Below are positions 1-8,611 of a stretch of DNA of 60,371 nt, piece by piece. Location: assembly GCA_017743475.1 (NCBI GenBank), contig JAGHYV010000021.1, positions 1 to 60,371 of the forward strand. Reading direction: 5' to 3'. Both the position numbers and the translations under genes were made by a program. The DNA comes from Roseiflexus sp. GTDB lineage: Bacteria > Chloroflexota > Chloroflexia > Chloroflexales > Roseiflexaceae. Each line of letters starts with the position of its first letter. Position 1 is the stretch's first letter. The notes beneath the pieces are model-generated. The model was not told where the DNA came from. It saw only the letters and a list, made by a program, of their open reading frames with translations, and did no database searches.

Positions 1-34
1 TCTTGATAATGGTGATCCCTAAACTTTCTGTAAC

Positions 35-65
35 TTGACGAATTGACACTGTATATAATTATAAT
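35..65 (+). promoter_or_regulatory. putative promoter of the PD40 protein gene
   Basis: TTGACG (35-40) lies 19 bases before TATAAT (60-65). A second TTGACA (43-48) and an overlapping TATAAT (54-59) sit inside the same AT-rich stretch, so the exact pairing is uncertain. The distance to the GTG start at 135 leaves a leader of about 65 bases. Confidence 0.35.
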
Positions 66-134
66 TTTTGATGCACAGTCTCGTTATTACTGATGACAAT
101 GGCTGATGAGCACGCATCATTCCAGGAGGTTACT

Positions 135-1811
135 GTGGTTTCTCTCAAAACCATCGCTCGCTTTTGTTCGATGCTTTTGCTGCTGGCGTTGATACTGACA
201 CCGGCGGGGTCTGTTCGCGCTGCGCCGGGGAATACCACCCGCGTCTCAGTCGCTTCGGATGGAACGCAAGCAAATGGCGGGTCTTTCACTCCTTCCATCT
301 CTGCCGACGGGCGCTATGTGGCATTTGCATCAATTGCTGTAAATCTGGTGAGTGGGGATACAAATGGCGTCCAAGACATCTTCGTTCACGACCGGCAGAC
401 GGGCCAGACGACTCGCGTTTCAGTCGCTTCAGGCGGAGCGCAAGCGAATGGCCCTTCATTTGATCCCTCCATCTCCGCCGACGGGCGCTATGTGGCGTTT
501 GCATCGCTTGCCACCAACCTGGTGAGCGGGGATACGAATAACGAACAAGACATCTTCGTCCACGACCGGCAGACTGGTCAGACCACCCGCGTCTCGGTGG
601 CTACAGGCGGAGGACAAGCCAACGGCAATTCGTCTAATCCTTCCATCTCTGCTGATGGGCGCTATATAGCATTTGATTCGAATGCCAGCAACCTGGTGAG
701 TGGGGATACGAACAATACTGGAGACATCTTCGTCCACGACCGGCAGACAGGCGCCACCACCCGTGTCTCTATCGGTCCGGGAGGCACGCAAGCGAATCGC
801 GGGTCACTCGCTCCCTCTATCTCCGCTGACGGGCGCTATGTGGCATTTCATTCATCTGCCACAAACCTGGTGAGCGGGGTTACGAATGGCACCACACACA
901 TCTTCGTCCACGACCGGCAGACAGGTGCTACCACTCGCGTCTCTGTCGCTTCTGATGGAACGGAAGGGAACAGTTTATCAATTAGACCCTCCATCTCCGC
1001 CGACGGGCGCTACGTGGCGTTTCAGTCGATAGCCACAAACCTGGGGTGTACGAATGGTACCCAACACATCTTCGTTCACGACCGGCAGACCGGCCAGACC
1101 ACCTGCGTCTCTGTCGCTTCTGATGGAACGGAAGGAAACAGTGGGTCAAATGATCCCTCCATCTCCGCCAACGGGCGCTATGTGGCATTTCAGTCGCAGG
1201 CTAACAACCTGGTGAGCGGGGATACTGGTTTCATCGCAGACATCTTCATTCATGATCGGCAGACTGGGGTCACCACCCGTGTCTCTATTGCTTTCGACGG
1301 GACGGAAGCGAACAATGTGTCATCTGCTCCTTCCATCTCTGCCGATGGGCGCTATATAGCATTTGAGTCGAATGCCAGCAACCTGGTAGACGGGGATACG
1401 AATAGTATCCGAGACATCTTCGTTCATGATAGAGAAGACAACACTGCCCCCACTGTTGTCTCTATCACTCGCGCCGACCCGAACCCGACCAGTGCCGCCA
1501 GCGTGCGCTTCACGGTCACATTCTCTGAACCTGTGACTGGCGTGGACGCAAGCGACTTCGCCCTTACTACCACCGGCAGTCTAAGCGGCATGAGCGTCAC
1601 GAGCGTCAGCGGTTCGGGCAACACTTACTCCGTCACGGTAAGCACCGGTACAGGCACAGGCACGCTGCGGCTGGACGTGATCGATAACGATACTATTATC
1701 GATGCAGCTGGCAATCCCCTCGGCGGTTCGGGTTTCGGCAATGGGAACTTCACCGATGGGGAGATCTACACCATCCAGAAGGCCATCTTTTTGCCTTTGA
1801 TCGTTCGTTAG
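135..1811 (+). CDS. secreted PD40/TolB-like beta-propeller protein with C-terminal Ig-like domain
   Basis: A signal peptide (hydrophobic run ending around GSVRA) is followed by seven repeats of about 59 residues. Each repeat carries TRVSVAS.GTQANG, then SISADGRYVAF, then DIFVHDRQTG, typical of PD40/WD40-like propeller blades as in TolB. A domain of about 100 residues follows, starting at APTVVSITRADPNPT and rich in Ser/Thr, resembling bacterial Ig-like/SwmB domains. The protein ends in IFLPLIVR, a hydrophobic-plus-arginine tail that I recall from other exported Chloroflexi proteins and that may be a sorting signal. I chose the GTG at 135 because AGGAGGT (124-130) precedes it; an ATG at 93 would add 14 residues without an RBS. 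Probable role: extracellular or surface binding protein. No catalytic motif is visible. Confidence 0.8.
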   Translation: MVSLKTIARFCSMLLLLALILTPAGSVRAAPGNTTRVSVASDGTQANGGSFTPSISADGRYVAFASIAVNLVSGDTNGVQDIFVHDRQTGQTTRVSVASGGAQANGPSFDPSISADGRYVAFASLATNLVSGDTNNEQDIFVHDRQTGQTTRVSVATGGGQANGNSSNPSISADGRYIAFDSNASNLVSGDTNNTGDIFVHDRQTGATTRVSIGPGGTQANRGSLAPSISADGRYVAFHSSATNLVSGVTNGTTHIFVHDRQTGATTRVSVASDGTEGNSLSIRPSISADGRYVAFQSIATNLGCTNGTQHIFVHDRQTGQTTCVSVASDGTEGNSGSNDPSISANGRYVAFQSQANNLVSGDTGFIADIFIHDRQTGVTTRVSIAFDGTEANNVSSAPSISADGRYIAFESNASNLVDGDTNSIRDIFVHDREDNTAPTVVSITRADPNPTSAASVRFTVTFSEPVTGVDASDFALTTTGSLSGMSVTSVSGSGNTYSVTVSTGTGTGTLRLDVIDNDTIIDAAGNPLGGSGFGNGNFTDGEIYTIQKAIFLPLIVR

Positions 1812-1819
1812 CAGTGTTT

Positions 1820-1878
1820 CTGGTGCAAAACTCTCGAACGGACTGCCTGAACAGGCGTCATGCTGAGTTTTGCACCAG
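1820..1878. repeat. long inverted repeat downstream of the PD40 gene
   Basis: Two 14-base arms (1820-1833 and 1865-1878) are perfectly complementary. The 31-base loop contains its own small hairpin (1845-1849 with 1852-1856). It begins nine bases after the stop codon. No T-run follows, so it is a weak candidate for a terminator; a decayed mobile-element end is equally possible. Confidence 0.55.
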
Positions 1879-2022
1879 GTCATCCGGCTCTTGGGTGGCG
1901 CCTTTACATTGCCATCTTATGAGTCTCGCGCAAGAAGAAAGGTTGTTTTGCCGCAGAGGCACACATAGAGCGCGCGTGGAGAAAACCGTGTCCAGGTTTG
2001 CTGACCCATCCACCAATTCGCT

Positions 2023-2048
2023 TATTGCGTAACGTATCGTTACCAATA
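2023..2048. promoter_or_regulatory. palindromic putative operator before the photolyase-like operon
   Basis: GTAACG-TAT-CGTTAC (2029-2043) is a perfect 6+6 palindrome. Allowing one bulged C at 2028, the arms extend to 11 bases each (TATTG.GTAACG / CGTTACCAATA). It lies 15 bases upstream of the ATG of the FAD-domain gene and just before the AGGAAG ribosome binding site, a position where a bound repressor would block transcription or translation. The regulator is unknown. Confidence 0.5.
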
Positions 2049-2062
2049 GCAGGAAGTTGCCT

Positions 2063-2875
2063 ATGTCCTCCAACATGCGCCGGGAGTTTGCCAGCCGCGA
2101 TGAGTTGATCGCCTACCTGTGCCGTGAGTTTCCGCAGGCTGCGGCACGGAGCGGTGAGGTGAGCGCGATCCGTGGCGGACGGCAGGAAGCGGAGGCGCGC
2201 TTGCAGCGCATCGACCCGCGTCGCTACGCTGCCACACGCAACTATCTGAATGGTGCGGTCACCCATCTGTCGCCCTACATTCGCTATGGCGTGCTCAGTC
2301 TGGCGGAGGTGCGCGACGCTGCGCTCAGTCGGGTGCGCCGCCCCGCCGATGCCGCCAAACTGGTGAGTGAACTGGGGTGGCGCGACTACTGGCAGCGGCT
2401 CTATGAACGCCTTGGCGATGATGTCTGGCGCGATCAGGAGCCGTATAAGACCGGTTACCGCGCCGACGAGTACGCTGCCGAACTGCCAGACGACATTATC
2501 GAAGGGCGTACAGGGCTGGCGTGCATGGACGCATTCAGTCGTGAACTGCGCTCCACCGGGTACCTCCACAACCATGCGCGCATGTGGCTGGCATCGTATG
2601 TGGTACACTGGCGACGAGTCGCCTGGCAGGCGGGTGCGCGCTGGTTTCTCGAACACCTGCTCGACGGCGACCCGGCAAGCAACAATCTGTCGTGGCAGTG
2701 GGTGGCGAGCACCTTCAGCCATAAACCGTACATCTTCAATCGCGAAAACCTGGAACGTTTTACCGATGGCGTCTACTGCCGCACATGCCCCCTCTACGGA
2801 CGCTGCGATTTCGAAGGAACTTACGAGGCGCTGAACCGGCGTCTCTTTCCTGATGCAACCGACGCTGGAAGATGA
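2063..2875 (+). CDS. FAD-binding domain of photolyase/cryptochrome type, lacking the N-terminal antenna domain
   Basis: About 270 residues match only the helical FAD-binding half of DNA photolyases. Seen in order: LSPYIRYGVLS (about 70), LGWRDYW (about 103-109), TGYLHNHARMW (about 165-175), DGDPASNNLSWQWVAS (about 201-216) and KPYIFNREN (about 223). The DGD..NN..WQW block is a flavin-pocket signature of the family. The Rossmann antenna domain that normally precedes it (about 130-200 residues) is missing; a separate gene two positions downstream appears to encode such a domain. The ATG at 2063 is chosen because AGGAAG (2051-2056) lies six bases upstream; a TTG at 2057 is the alternative. It overlaps the next gene by 23 bases, so this is an operon. 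Role: probably light-dependent DNA repair or blue-light sensing. Activity cannot be read from sequence. Confidence 0.85.
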   Translation: MSSNMRREFASRDELIAYLCREFPQAAARSGEVSAIRGGRQEAEARLQRIDPRRYAATRNYLNGAVTHLSPYIRYGVLSLAEVRDAALSRVRRPADAAKLVSELGWRDYWQRLYERLGDDVWRDQEPYKTGYRADEYAAELPDDIIEGRTGLACMDAFSRELRSTGYLHNHARMWLASYVVHWRRVAWQAGARWFLEHLLDGDPASNNLSWQWVASTFSHKPYIFNRENLERFTDGVYCRTCPLYGRCDFEGTYEALNRRLFPDATDAGR

Positions 2876-3878
2876 ATATGCGATGGGCTTTTATACACTA
2901 CGCAGAGAGCGCGATCCCGAACAACTCGATGCAGTCACCCGTCTGAATATTGAAGACCTGATCGCTTCGTTCAAACTCGACCGTATCCGGCGCGGTCGCC
3001 GCCTGCTGGAGTTGATCTGCTGGCTCCCTGCGCGCCGCTTTGCGCATCAGATCCTGGCGTATGAACAGATGGTCGGCTCGTGTGGTCTGCACGTCGGCGC
3101 ATCGTGGATCGTGCATACCTTCGCCCGTCGTCTCGAAATCTATGGGGCAGAACTGGTTCCCCGGCGAGGTCCGCTGCTGGCGCTCTCGAACCATCCAGGG
3201 ATGTCGGACGCGATGGCGCTGTTCACAGCGTTGTGCCGCGCCGATCTGAAGGTCATCGCCGCCGAGCGCAAACTGTTGCGTCTGCTGCCGAACATCAGCA
3301 GCCATCTGGTGTTCATACCGGAAGGCGAAGACGAAAGCCGCGGACGTATGAGCGGCATGCGCGCAATCGCGGCACATCTCCGACGCGGCGGCGCGGCGCT
3401 GATCTACCCTGCCGGCAGGATCGAACCCGACCCGCTGGTCATGCCCGACGCCATCGATGCTCTGGCGAACTGGTCGGAAAGTGTGACCCTCTTTGCGCGG
3501 CTGGCACCGGAGACGCTCATGTTGCCGGTTGCAGTCGGTGGAACGATTTCGGCTGCCGCGCTGCGCAATCCGATACCGCGTCTCTACCGCAAACGGCGCG
3601 ACCGTGAGTGGGCAGCGGCAACGCTCCAGGTGCTGATACCAGCATACCGACCGCCAGTGGTGCGCGTCGTTTTTGCCGAACCGTTTCAGGCTACTGACCT
3701 TGTGAAACTCGGCAGTCCACCCGATATGATGCGCGCCATCACCGGGCGCGTCGCCGATGCCATGCGGCGAATGCAGATGCCGGATCCAATGAATGTCGTC
3801 CGGGCAGGTGATGAGTCAATCATCGAGCAACCGGCACGTCTGGCGTCATCACGCGAGCACATCGGTGTACGTCAGTGA
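2853..3878 (+). CDS. PlsC-like glycerolipid acyltransferase family protein
   Basis: The acyltransferase HX4D motif is seen as SNHPGMSD (His about 114, Asp about 119), followed by FIPEGEDESRGR (about 155) and ALIYPAGR (about 181), which corresponds to the acceptor-binding block. These place it in the 1-acyl-glycerol-3-phosphate acyltransferase (PlsC/LPLAT) superfamily, membrane-associated enzymes of phospholipid synthesis. At 341 residues it is longer than a minimal PlsC (about 240), with an N-terminal extension of about 90 residues. The start is uncertain: ATG 2853 lacks an RBS, whereas ATG 2883 has GGAAGA (2867-2872) at a reasonable distance. It sits between two photolyase-like domains in one overlapping operon, which is unusual. 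Substrate unknown. Confidence 0.75.
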   Translation: MQPTLEDEYAMGFYTLRRERDPEQLDAVTRLNIEDLIASFKLDRIRRGRRLLELICWLPARRFAHQILAYEQMVGSCGLHVGASWIVHTFARRLEIYGAELVPRRGPLLALSNHPGMSDAMALFTALCRADLKVIAAERKLLRLLPNISSHLVFIPEGEDESRGRMSGMRAIAAHLRRGGAALIYPAGRIEPDPLVMPDAIDALANWSESVTLFARLAPETLMLPVAVGGTISAAALRNPIPRLYRKRRDREWAAATLQVLIPAYRPPVVRVVFAEPFQATDLVKLGSPPDMMRAITGRVADAMRRMQMPDPMNVVRAGDESIIEQPARLASSREHIGVRQ

Positions 3879-3958
3879 CGGGCTTACGGGCGCAGGAGAC
3901 TGTCATACAGGACGAGCATGCTAGGACAGGTTTTCTTCCGATGGAACGTGAGAATACC

Positions 3959-4414
3959 ATGACACTACGCCAATTCACACGCCCGATTGTGTGGGTTCAC
4001 GGTGACTGCCTGAGTCCGTATGGACCGGCGCTCACGACGTATCCCGGCGCGCCCGCGATCTGGGTGTGGGACGATGCCCTGATCGAGGAGTGGCGGCTCT
4101 CGCTGAAGCGCATCGTCTTCATCTACGAGTGTCTGCTCGATCTGCCGGTCGTCATCCGTCGCGGCGATGTGGCGACCGAAGTTCTGGCATTCGCCCGCGA
4201 GCATGACGCCGATGGCATCGCAACCGCTTCGAGTCCCAGCCCGCGCTTCCGCGCGATCTGCAACCGTCTGCGCAATGAATTGCCCGTCGCCGTTTTGCCG
4301 GTCGAGCCATTTCTGACGTATACTGGTCACCTGGATCTCCGCCGTTTTTCGCGCTACTGGGCAACGGCAGAGAAGTACGCTTTTGGGCAGAAGCCACTCT
4401 TCGACGAACAATGA
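3959..4414 (+). CDS. photolyase N-terminal (antenna) domain-like protein, stand-alone
   Basis: The protein reads like the Rossmann-type antenna domain of DNA photolyases: an initial strand IVWVHGDCLSPYGPAL, then AIWVWDD, then LPVVIRRGDVATEVLAFAR with EHDADGI, and a strand ending AVLPVEPFL. In classical enzymes the equivalent order is LVWFRRDLR, then VRRGDP, then AREHGAD. It lacks any FAD-binding half, which lies two genes upstream. The ATG at 3959 starts just before the first strand. An in-frame GTG at 3875 would overlap the acyltransferase stop codon (GTGA), and an ATG at 3941 is also possible. It overlaps the following amylase gene by ATGA. Inferred role: partner domain of the upstream FAD protein. 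The family call rests on motif spacing only. Confidence 0.6.
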   Translation: MTLRQFTRPIVWVHGDCLSPYGPALTTYPGAPAIWVWDDALIEEWRLSLKRIVFIYECLLDLPVVIRRGDVATEVLAFAREHDADGIATASSPSPRFRAICNRLRNELPVAVLPVEPFLTYTGHLDLRRFSRYWATAEKYAFGQKPLFDEQ

Positions 4415-6195
4415 AAGCCCATGTTCTTGCACTCTTCCTGAGTATTGTTCTCATCATTGCCGGTTGCGGCGCGTCACCCGCAGCTGCGCCCCCAACTGCT
4501 GAGCCGACCGTCGCGCCCCCCGCGACACTGCTGAGCGAAGAAGCACTACTCGCTACCATAGCAGCCAATGCGCCATCTTCCGCCGCAGTGACGCCCACCG
4601 TCCCACTGCCGACCCCGTTCCCGACCATCACCCTCGGACCGACAGCCGAACCGCGCCCATTGCCGGAAGGGTGGTGGGATACTGCGGTGTGCTACGAAAT
4701 CTTCGTTCGCTCGTTCTACGATAGCAACGGCGATGGCATTGGCGACATCAATGGGTTGATCGAGAAACTTGACTACATCAACGACGGCGATCCAACCGGA
4801 GGCAATGATCTGGGCGCCACCTGCATCTGGTTGATGCCGGTGGCAGAAGCAGCCAGTTACCACGGTTATGATGTCATCGACTACTACACCATCGAAAAAG
4901 ACTATGGCACAAACGACGATTTCAAGCGTCTGATCAAAGCGGCGAACAGGCGCGGCATCCGGGTGATCGTCGATCTGGTGTTGAACCACACCTCCAGTGC
5001 GCATCCCTGGTTCCTCTCGGCGTTGAACGACCCGTCATCACCCTACCGCGACTGGTATATCTGGTCGCCAGTTGATCCGGGTTACCGCGGACCGTGGGGA
5101 CAACAGGTGTGGCACCGTTCGCCGGCGCGCAACGAGTACTACTACGGCATCTTCGTCGCTGAAATGCCTGATCTGAACCACCGCAACCCGGAAGTTGTCG
5201 CCGAGGCGGAGAAGATCGCCGCCTTCTGGCTAAATGAGATGGGAGTCGATGGCTTCCGCCTCGACGCAATCAAGCACGTCGTCGAAAACGGTTCCGAACA
5301 GGAAGGCACGCGCGAAACCCACGCCTGGATGCGCTCGTTCGAGGCGGCTATCGAGCGGATCAAACCGGGCGCGTTCACGGTCGGCGAAGTGTTCGGCGGG
5401 CGCGCCGGTTCGCTTGCTGCGTACTACCCCGACCAGCTCGACACCTACTTCGAGTTTGGCGTTGCAGAAGGGATCCTGCGTTCGGCAAACACTGGCGCGC
5501 CCGGACCATACCTCACTGCCGTGGAAGAAGCGCTGGCGCGCCTTCCCTACCAGCGCTGGGCGCCATTTCTCACCAACCACGATCAGGAACGCGCCATGAC
5601 CGTCCTCAACAGCGATGTCGGCAAAGCGCGCGTTGCGGCAATTGCGTTGCTGACCCTGCCTGGTCTCCCGTTCATCTACTATGGCGAGGAGATCGGCATG
5701 ACGGGCGCAAAACCCGATGAGCGCATCCGCACGCCAATGCAGTGGACCAGCGAACCCAGAGCGGGGTTCACGACCGGTACACCCTGGCAGGCGCCACAGA
5801 GCGACTTCACGACGGTGAATGTTGCTGCCCAACAAGCCGATCCCGACTCGTTGCTCAACCTGTATCGCACCCTCATCCGGCTGCATACCACCCGATCGGC
5901 GCTCGGCAAAGGCGATTTCACACCTGTGAGCGCAACCGGCGGCGCAGCGGCTTTTCTCCGTCGCCACAACGACGATGTTGCACTGGTCGTTATCAACTTC
6001 AGCGCCAACCGTTTGTCGGGCGTCACCCTTTCAGCAGCGCGAAGCAACCTTGAAGCGGGTACGTACAACCCTGATGTTCTGTTCGGCAGCGACAACCTCC
6101 AACCGCTGACCATCGGCACTGATGGATCGATGAGCGCATATACGTTACCCGACATTCCACCACAGCATGCACTGATTGTTAGTCTTGCCAAATGA
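4411..6195 (+). CDS. GH13 alpha-amylase family lipoprotein
   Basis: The N-terminus ends in a lipobox (LIIAGC, Cys about 19), followed by a Pro/Thr/Ala-rich linker to about residue 85, so the enzyme should be anchored outside the cytoplasmic membrane. The GH13 barrel has all key regions: DLVLNHTS (region I), GFRLDAIKH with nucleophile Asp about 285, FTVGEVFGG with acid Glu about 326, and TNHDQERA with Asp about 391. The N-terminal CYEIFVRSFYDSNGDGIGD resembles oligo-1,6-glucosidase and trehalose-synthase-like members, suggesting an alpha-glucosidase or amylase acting on short oligosaccharides. A small beta domain (LVVINFSA) closes the protein. It overlaps the preceding gene by ATGA and is the last gene of the photolyase-like operon. 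Confidence 0.9.
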   Translation: MKAHVLALFLSIVLIIAGCGASPAAAPPTAEPTVAPPATLLSEEALLATIAANAPSSAAVTPTVPLPTPFPTITLGPTAEPRPLPEGWWDTAVCYEIFVRSFYDSNGDGIGDINGLIEKLDYINDGDPTGGNDLGATCIWLMPVAEAASYHGYDVIDYYTIEKDYGTNDDFKRLIKAANRRGIRVIVDLVLNHTSSAHPWFLSALNDPSSPYRDWYIWSPVDPGYRGPWGQQVWHRSPARNEYYYGIFVAEMPDLNHRNPEVVAEAEKIAAFWLNEMGVDGFRLDAIKHVVENGSEQEGTRETHAWMRSFEAAIERIKPGAFTVGEVFGGRAGSLAAYYPDQLDTYFEFGVAEGILRSANTGAPGPYLTAVEEALARLPYQRWAPFLTNHDQERAMTVLNSDVGKARVAAIALLTLPGLPFIYYGEEIGMTGAKPDERIRTPMQWTSEPRAGFTTGTPWQAPQSDFTTVNVAAQQADPDSLLNLYRTLIRLHTTRSALGKGDFTPVSATGGAAAFLRRHNDDVALVVINFSANRLSGVTLSAARSNLEAGTYNPDVLFGSDNLQPLTIGTDGSMSAYTLPDIPPQHALIVSLAK

Positions 6196-6305
6196 CGGAG
6201 GACGCCATTTCTGTCCACATGCGTCTGTAAGCAAAGGCACGTTCCGCCTGTCGGCTTATGTAAAAATCAGTCACACAGCACTGTATCGCTCTATAGAGGA
6301 AGACA

Positions 6306-6821
6306 ATGAACGTGAGAGTACGCTCCACCAATCGCATCAGCAGTCTCTGGGCTGGGCCAATCATACTCGTTTTCGGGTTGGCCTTTCTGTTTCCGGGATG
6401 GCTAGTGCACACCTCAACCCAAAATCGGATCGCCACAATGCTAGCAACAGAGGGTCGGGTGGTCGACTTCGTTTCTCGCACCACAACATCGGATGGTCAG
6501 CGCAAGACTTACTTCTATCCGGTCGTGGAGTTTCGCACGGCGAACGAGGAGGTTATCCGCTTCGAGGGCGGCGCGGGCAGCAATCCACCGTCGTACCGTG
6601 TCGGCGATACGGTCCGGGTGCTCTACGATCCACAAACGCCACAGTCAGCGTTGATCGATTCGTGGGAACTCTGGTTGCTGCCGGTTATCTTTATAGGGGT
6701 TGGCGGCTTTTTTGCGTTGATAGGCATCTTCGTCTTGCTTGACGCACTGGCGGCTCTACTGAAATTGGGGGGACTGCTCGCATTGCTCGGCATCCTTCTG
6801 CTGCGGCGGAAACGCACGTAG
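6306..6821 (+). CDS. DUF3592-like membrane protein
   Basis: An N-terminal membrane helix (PIILVFGLAFLFPGW) leads to an extracytoplasmic beta-rich segment, YFYPVVEFRTANEEV then YRVGDTVRVLYDP, which is the hallmark order of DUF3592 proteins. One or two C-terminal helices follow (LLPVIFIGVGGFFALIGIFVL) and an Arg/Lys end RRKRT. AGAGGAAG (6295-6302) is a good RBS before the ATG. It is separated from the amylase gene by 110 bases and may be transcribed on its own. No enzymatic function is indicated. Confidence 0.7.
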   Translation: MNVRVRSTNRISSLWAGPIILVFGLAFLFPGWLVHTSTQNRIATMLATEGRVVDFVSRTTTSDGQRKTYFYPVVEFRTANEEVIRFEGGAGSNPPSYRVGDTVRVLYDPQTPQSALIDSWELWLLPVIFIGVGGFFALIGIFVLLDALAALLKLGGLLALLGILLLRRKRT

Positions 6822-6841
6822 CGCGTTCCTGCCCCGATCTG

Positions 6842-7078
6842 GGTGGATTTCGCACTAATTTCGCCGATAACGTGTTCAATGCGCACACGAACCGCTGATA
6901 CGCGCCGATGATCCGCTTTTTCTTGCGGCGCGAGCGTTCTATGGCGCGGCTTCTTCTTCGGTTGCATCACTAGTACGCCGTGCATGTTACATTCCTTGAA
7001 ACCCTGCGCTTGATCCAGCAAATGTGCTGTTGGGAGAGTATACTGCGCTTCATCAGCGATACATATGCCTGATAATAA
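6842..7078 (-). pseudogene. remnant of an IS5/DDE-type transposase C-terminus
   Basis: On the minus strand an open stretch reads ADEAQYTLPTAHLLDQ, then QPKKKPRHRTLAPQEKADHR, then RVSAVRVRIEHVIGE. The KKKPR, EKADHRR and RVRIEHVIG order is the C-terminal part of DDE_Tnp_4/IS5-like transposases, including the region around the last acidic catalytic residue. A stop codon (7079-7081) precedes it and the similarity fades after EHVIGE, so both the N-terminal catalytic core and the true C-terminus are missing. It fills most of the gap between the DUF3592 gene and menE. No terminal inverted repeats were found. Confidence 0.65.
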
Positions 7079-7135
7079 TCATTCAGGGGGTAAGCCGCAT
7101 GATTGGCGCTAGTTGACCCGTCACAGCCGTATGCA

Positions 7136-8611
7136 CTACCCTTCCAGCAATTCTGCCACTGCCGCCCGGTGGATCTTCCCTGATGCGGTGCGCGGTAACT
7201 CGTCAACGACCCGGACGATGCGCGGTTGTTTGTAGCCTGCCAGTCGGGCGCGACTGAACGCCAGGATCTCGCGCACGTCCGCAGCTGGATCGCGCAGCAC
7301 GAGCACAGCGCCGACCTGTTGCCCCCATTCCGGCGAAGGAACGCCGACGACCGCAACATCGGCGACGGCTGGATGCTGACGCAGCACCTGTTCGATCTCA
7401 GCCGGGTAGATATTCTCACCGCCACTGATGATCAGATCGCTGCGTCGCTGCACAACCCACAGATCGCCGTCGGCATCGAGATAGCCGATGTCTCCCGTCG
7501 CAAACCAGGCGTCGGCTCCGAGCGGTGGTTCGCCGAGATACCCGTGCATCAGGGTCGGTCCGCGTATCAGAATATTGCCGTAGACTCCGGGCGGTTGATC
7601 ATGCCCCGCTTCATCGACGACACGCACACTGGTGAATAGCAGTGGTCGTCCGACGCTGCCGGGTTTGCGTCGCACCTGTTCGGGCAGCGCGGTCGCCACC
7701 TGCGATGCCGCCTCGGTCAATCCATAGGTTGTGGCGAGGGGCCATCCCGCCTGCAATGCGCGCTCCAGCAGGTCAGGCGACGCGGCAGCCCCGCCGAGCA
7801 GCACGAGTCGCAGGCGTGACGGCGGCGGTTCATCGCCGAACAGTTCTAACAGGCGGTGGAGCATTGTCGGCACGAGTGAGATCAGCGTCACCGGTGCGGT
7901 TGTCATCCGGTAGGCAATGGCTGCGGCATCGAAGCGTTGCCAGAGATCAACAGCGGTTCCGTAGAGACAGGATCGGAGAAGAATGCTGAGTCCGCCGACG
8001 TGGTACAACGGCAGCGCACAGAGCCAGCGGTCGTCGGGGAGAACGCCAATACGATAGGCTGATGCCATCGCGCTAGCGAAGAATGCGCTACAGGTCAGGA
8101 CTGCGCCCTTGGGACTGCCAGTTGTTCCCGATGTGAATATGATTGCAAAAGGCGCATCAGGGTCGATCACACCTTCACGGAACGCTGCGGGATTGCCCGT
8201 CAACCGGTCAAGATACGTCGGGTGTGGGTCATCGACCGGATCGACACAGAGTAGTCGGGGCGCAGATGGCAGCGCTAGCGCTGTTGGCAGGGTGTCACGG
8301 TCACATATCAGGAAGCGGCACCCTGCGCTGCGCACCTGTATATCAAGTTCTGCCGACGTGAGCCGGGTGTTGAACAGCGCCAGCGCTACCCCGAGGCGCG
8401 GCGCGGCATGAACCGCCAGCGCCGCTTCTAGACGGTTTGGCAACAGAATGCCCAACACATCGCCGCGCGACACGCCGCACACGAACAGACGGGCAGCAAA
8501 CTGCGCCGTCTGTTCGTTCAGTGCTCTGTAGGTCAGCGTCGTCTCGCCGACGATCAGCGCTACCCCATCGGGGCGCGCCATCGCCTGAGCCGAGAGCCAG
8601 TCATGCATCAT
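7136..8611 (-). CDS. menE: o-succinylbenzoate-CoA ligase
   Basis: This is an adenylate-forming enzyme of the ANL superfamily. The P-loop-like motif [15 protein letters not shown], the [12 protein letters not shown] motif and the C-terminal hinge block [19 protein letters not shown] are all intact, and the protein ends in a [10 protein letters not shown]-type lysine motif. It activates o-succinylbenzoate with ATP and loads it onto CoA, the substrate of MenB. The family contains many acyl-CoA ligases; assignment to menE rests on the 4-base overlap with menB and the men operon context. At 491 residues the length is normal. It is the last gene of the operon, and the next sequence downstream is the transposase remnant. 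Confidence 0.9.
   Translation of the reverse strand: MMHDWLSAQAMARPDGVALIVGETTLTYRALNEQTAQFAARLFVCGVSRGDVLGILLPNRLEAALAVHAAPRLGVALALFNTRLTSAELDIQVRSAGCRFLICDRDTLPTALALPSAPRLLCVDPVDDPHPTYLDRLTGNPAAFREGVIDPDAPFAIIFTSGTTGSPKGAVLTCSAFFASAMASAYRIGVLPDDRWLCALPLYHVGGLSILLRSCLYGTAVDLWQRFDAAAIAYRMTTAPVTLISLVPTMLHRLLELFGDEPPPSRLRLVLLGGAAASPDLLERALQAGWPLATTYGLTEAASQVATALPEQVRRKPGSVGRPLLFTSVRVVDEAGHDQPPGVYGNILIRGPTLMHGYLGEPPLGADAWFATGDIGYLDADGDLWVVQRRSDLIISGGENIYPAEIEQVLRQHPAVADVAVVGVPSPEWGQQVGAVLVLRDPAADVREILAFSRARLAGYKQPRIVRVVDELPRTASGKIHRAAVAELLEG

Noticed and set aside
2057-2875. Complete photolyase gene
   Set aside because: The antenna domain is absent from this reading frame and nothing upstream supplies it.
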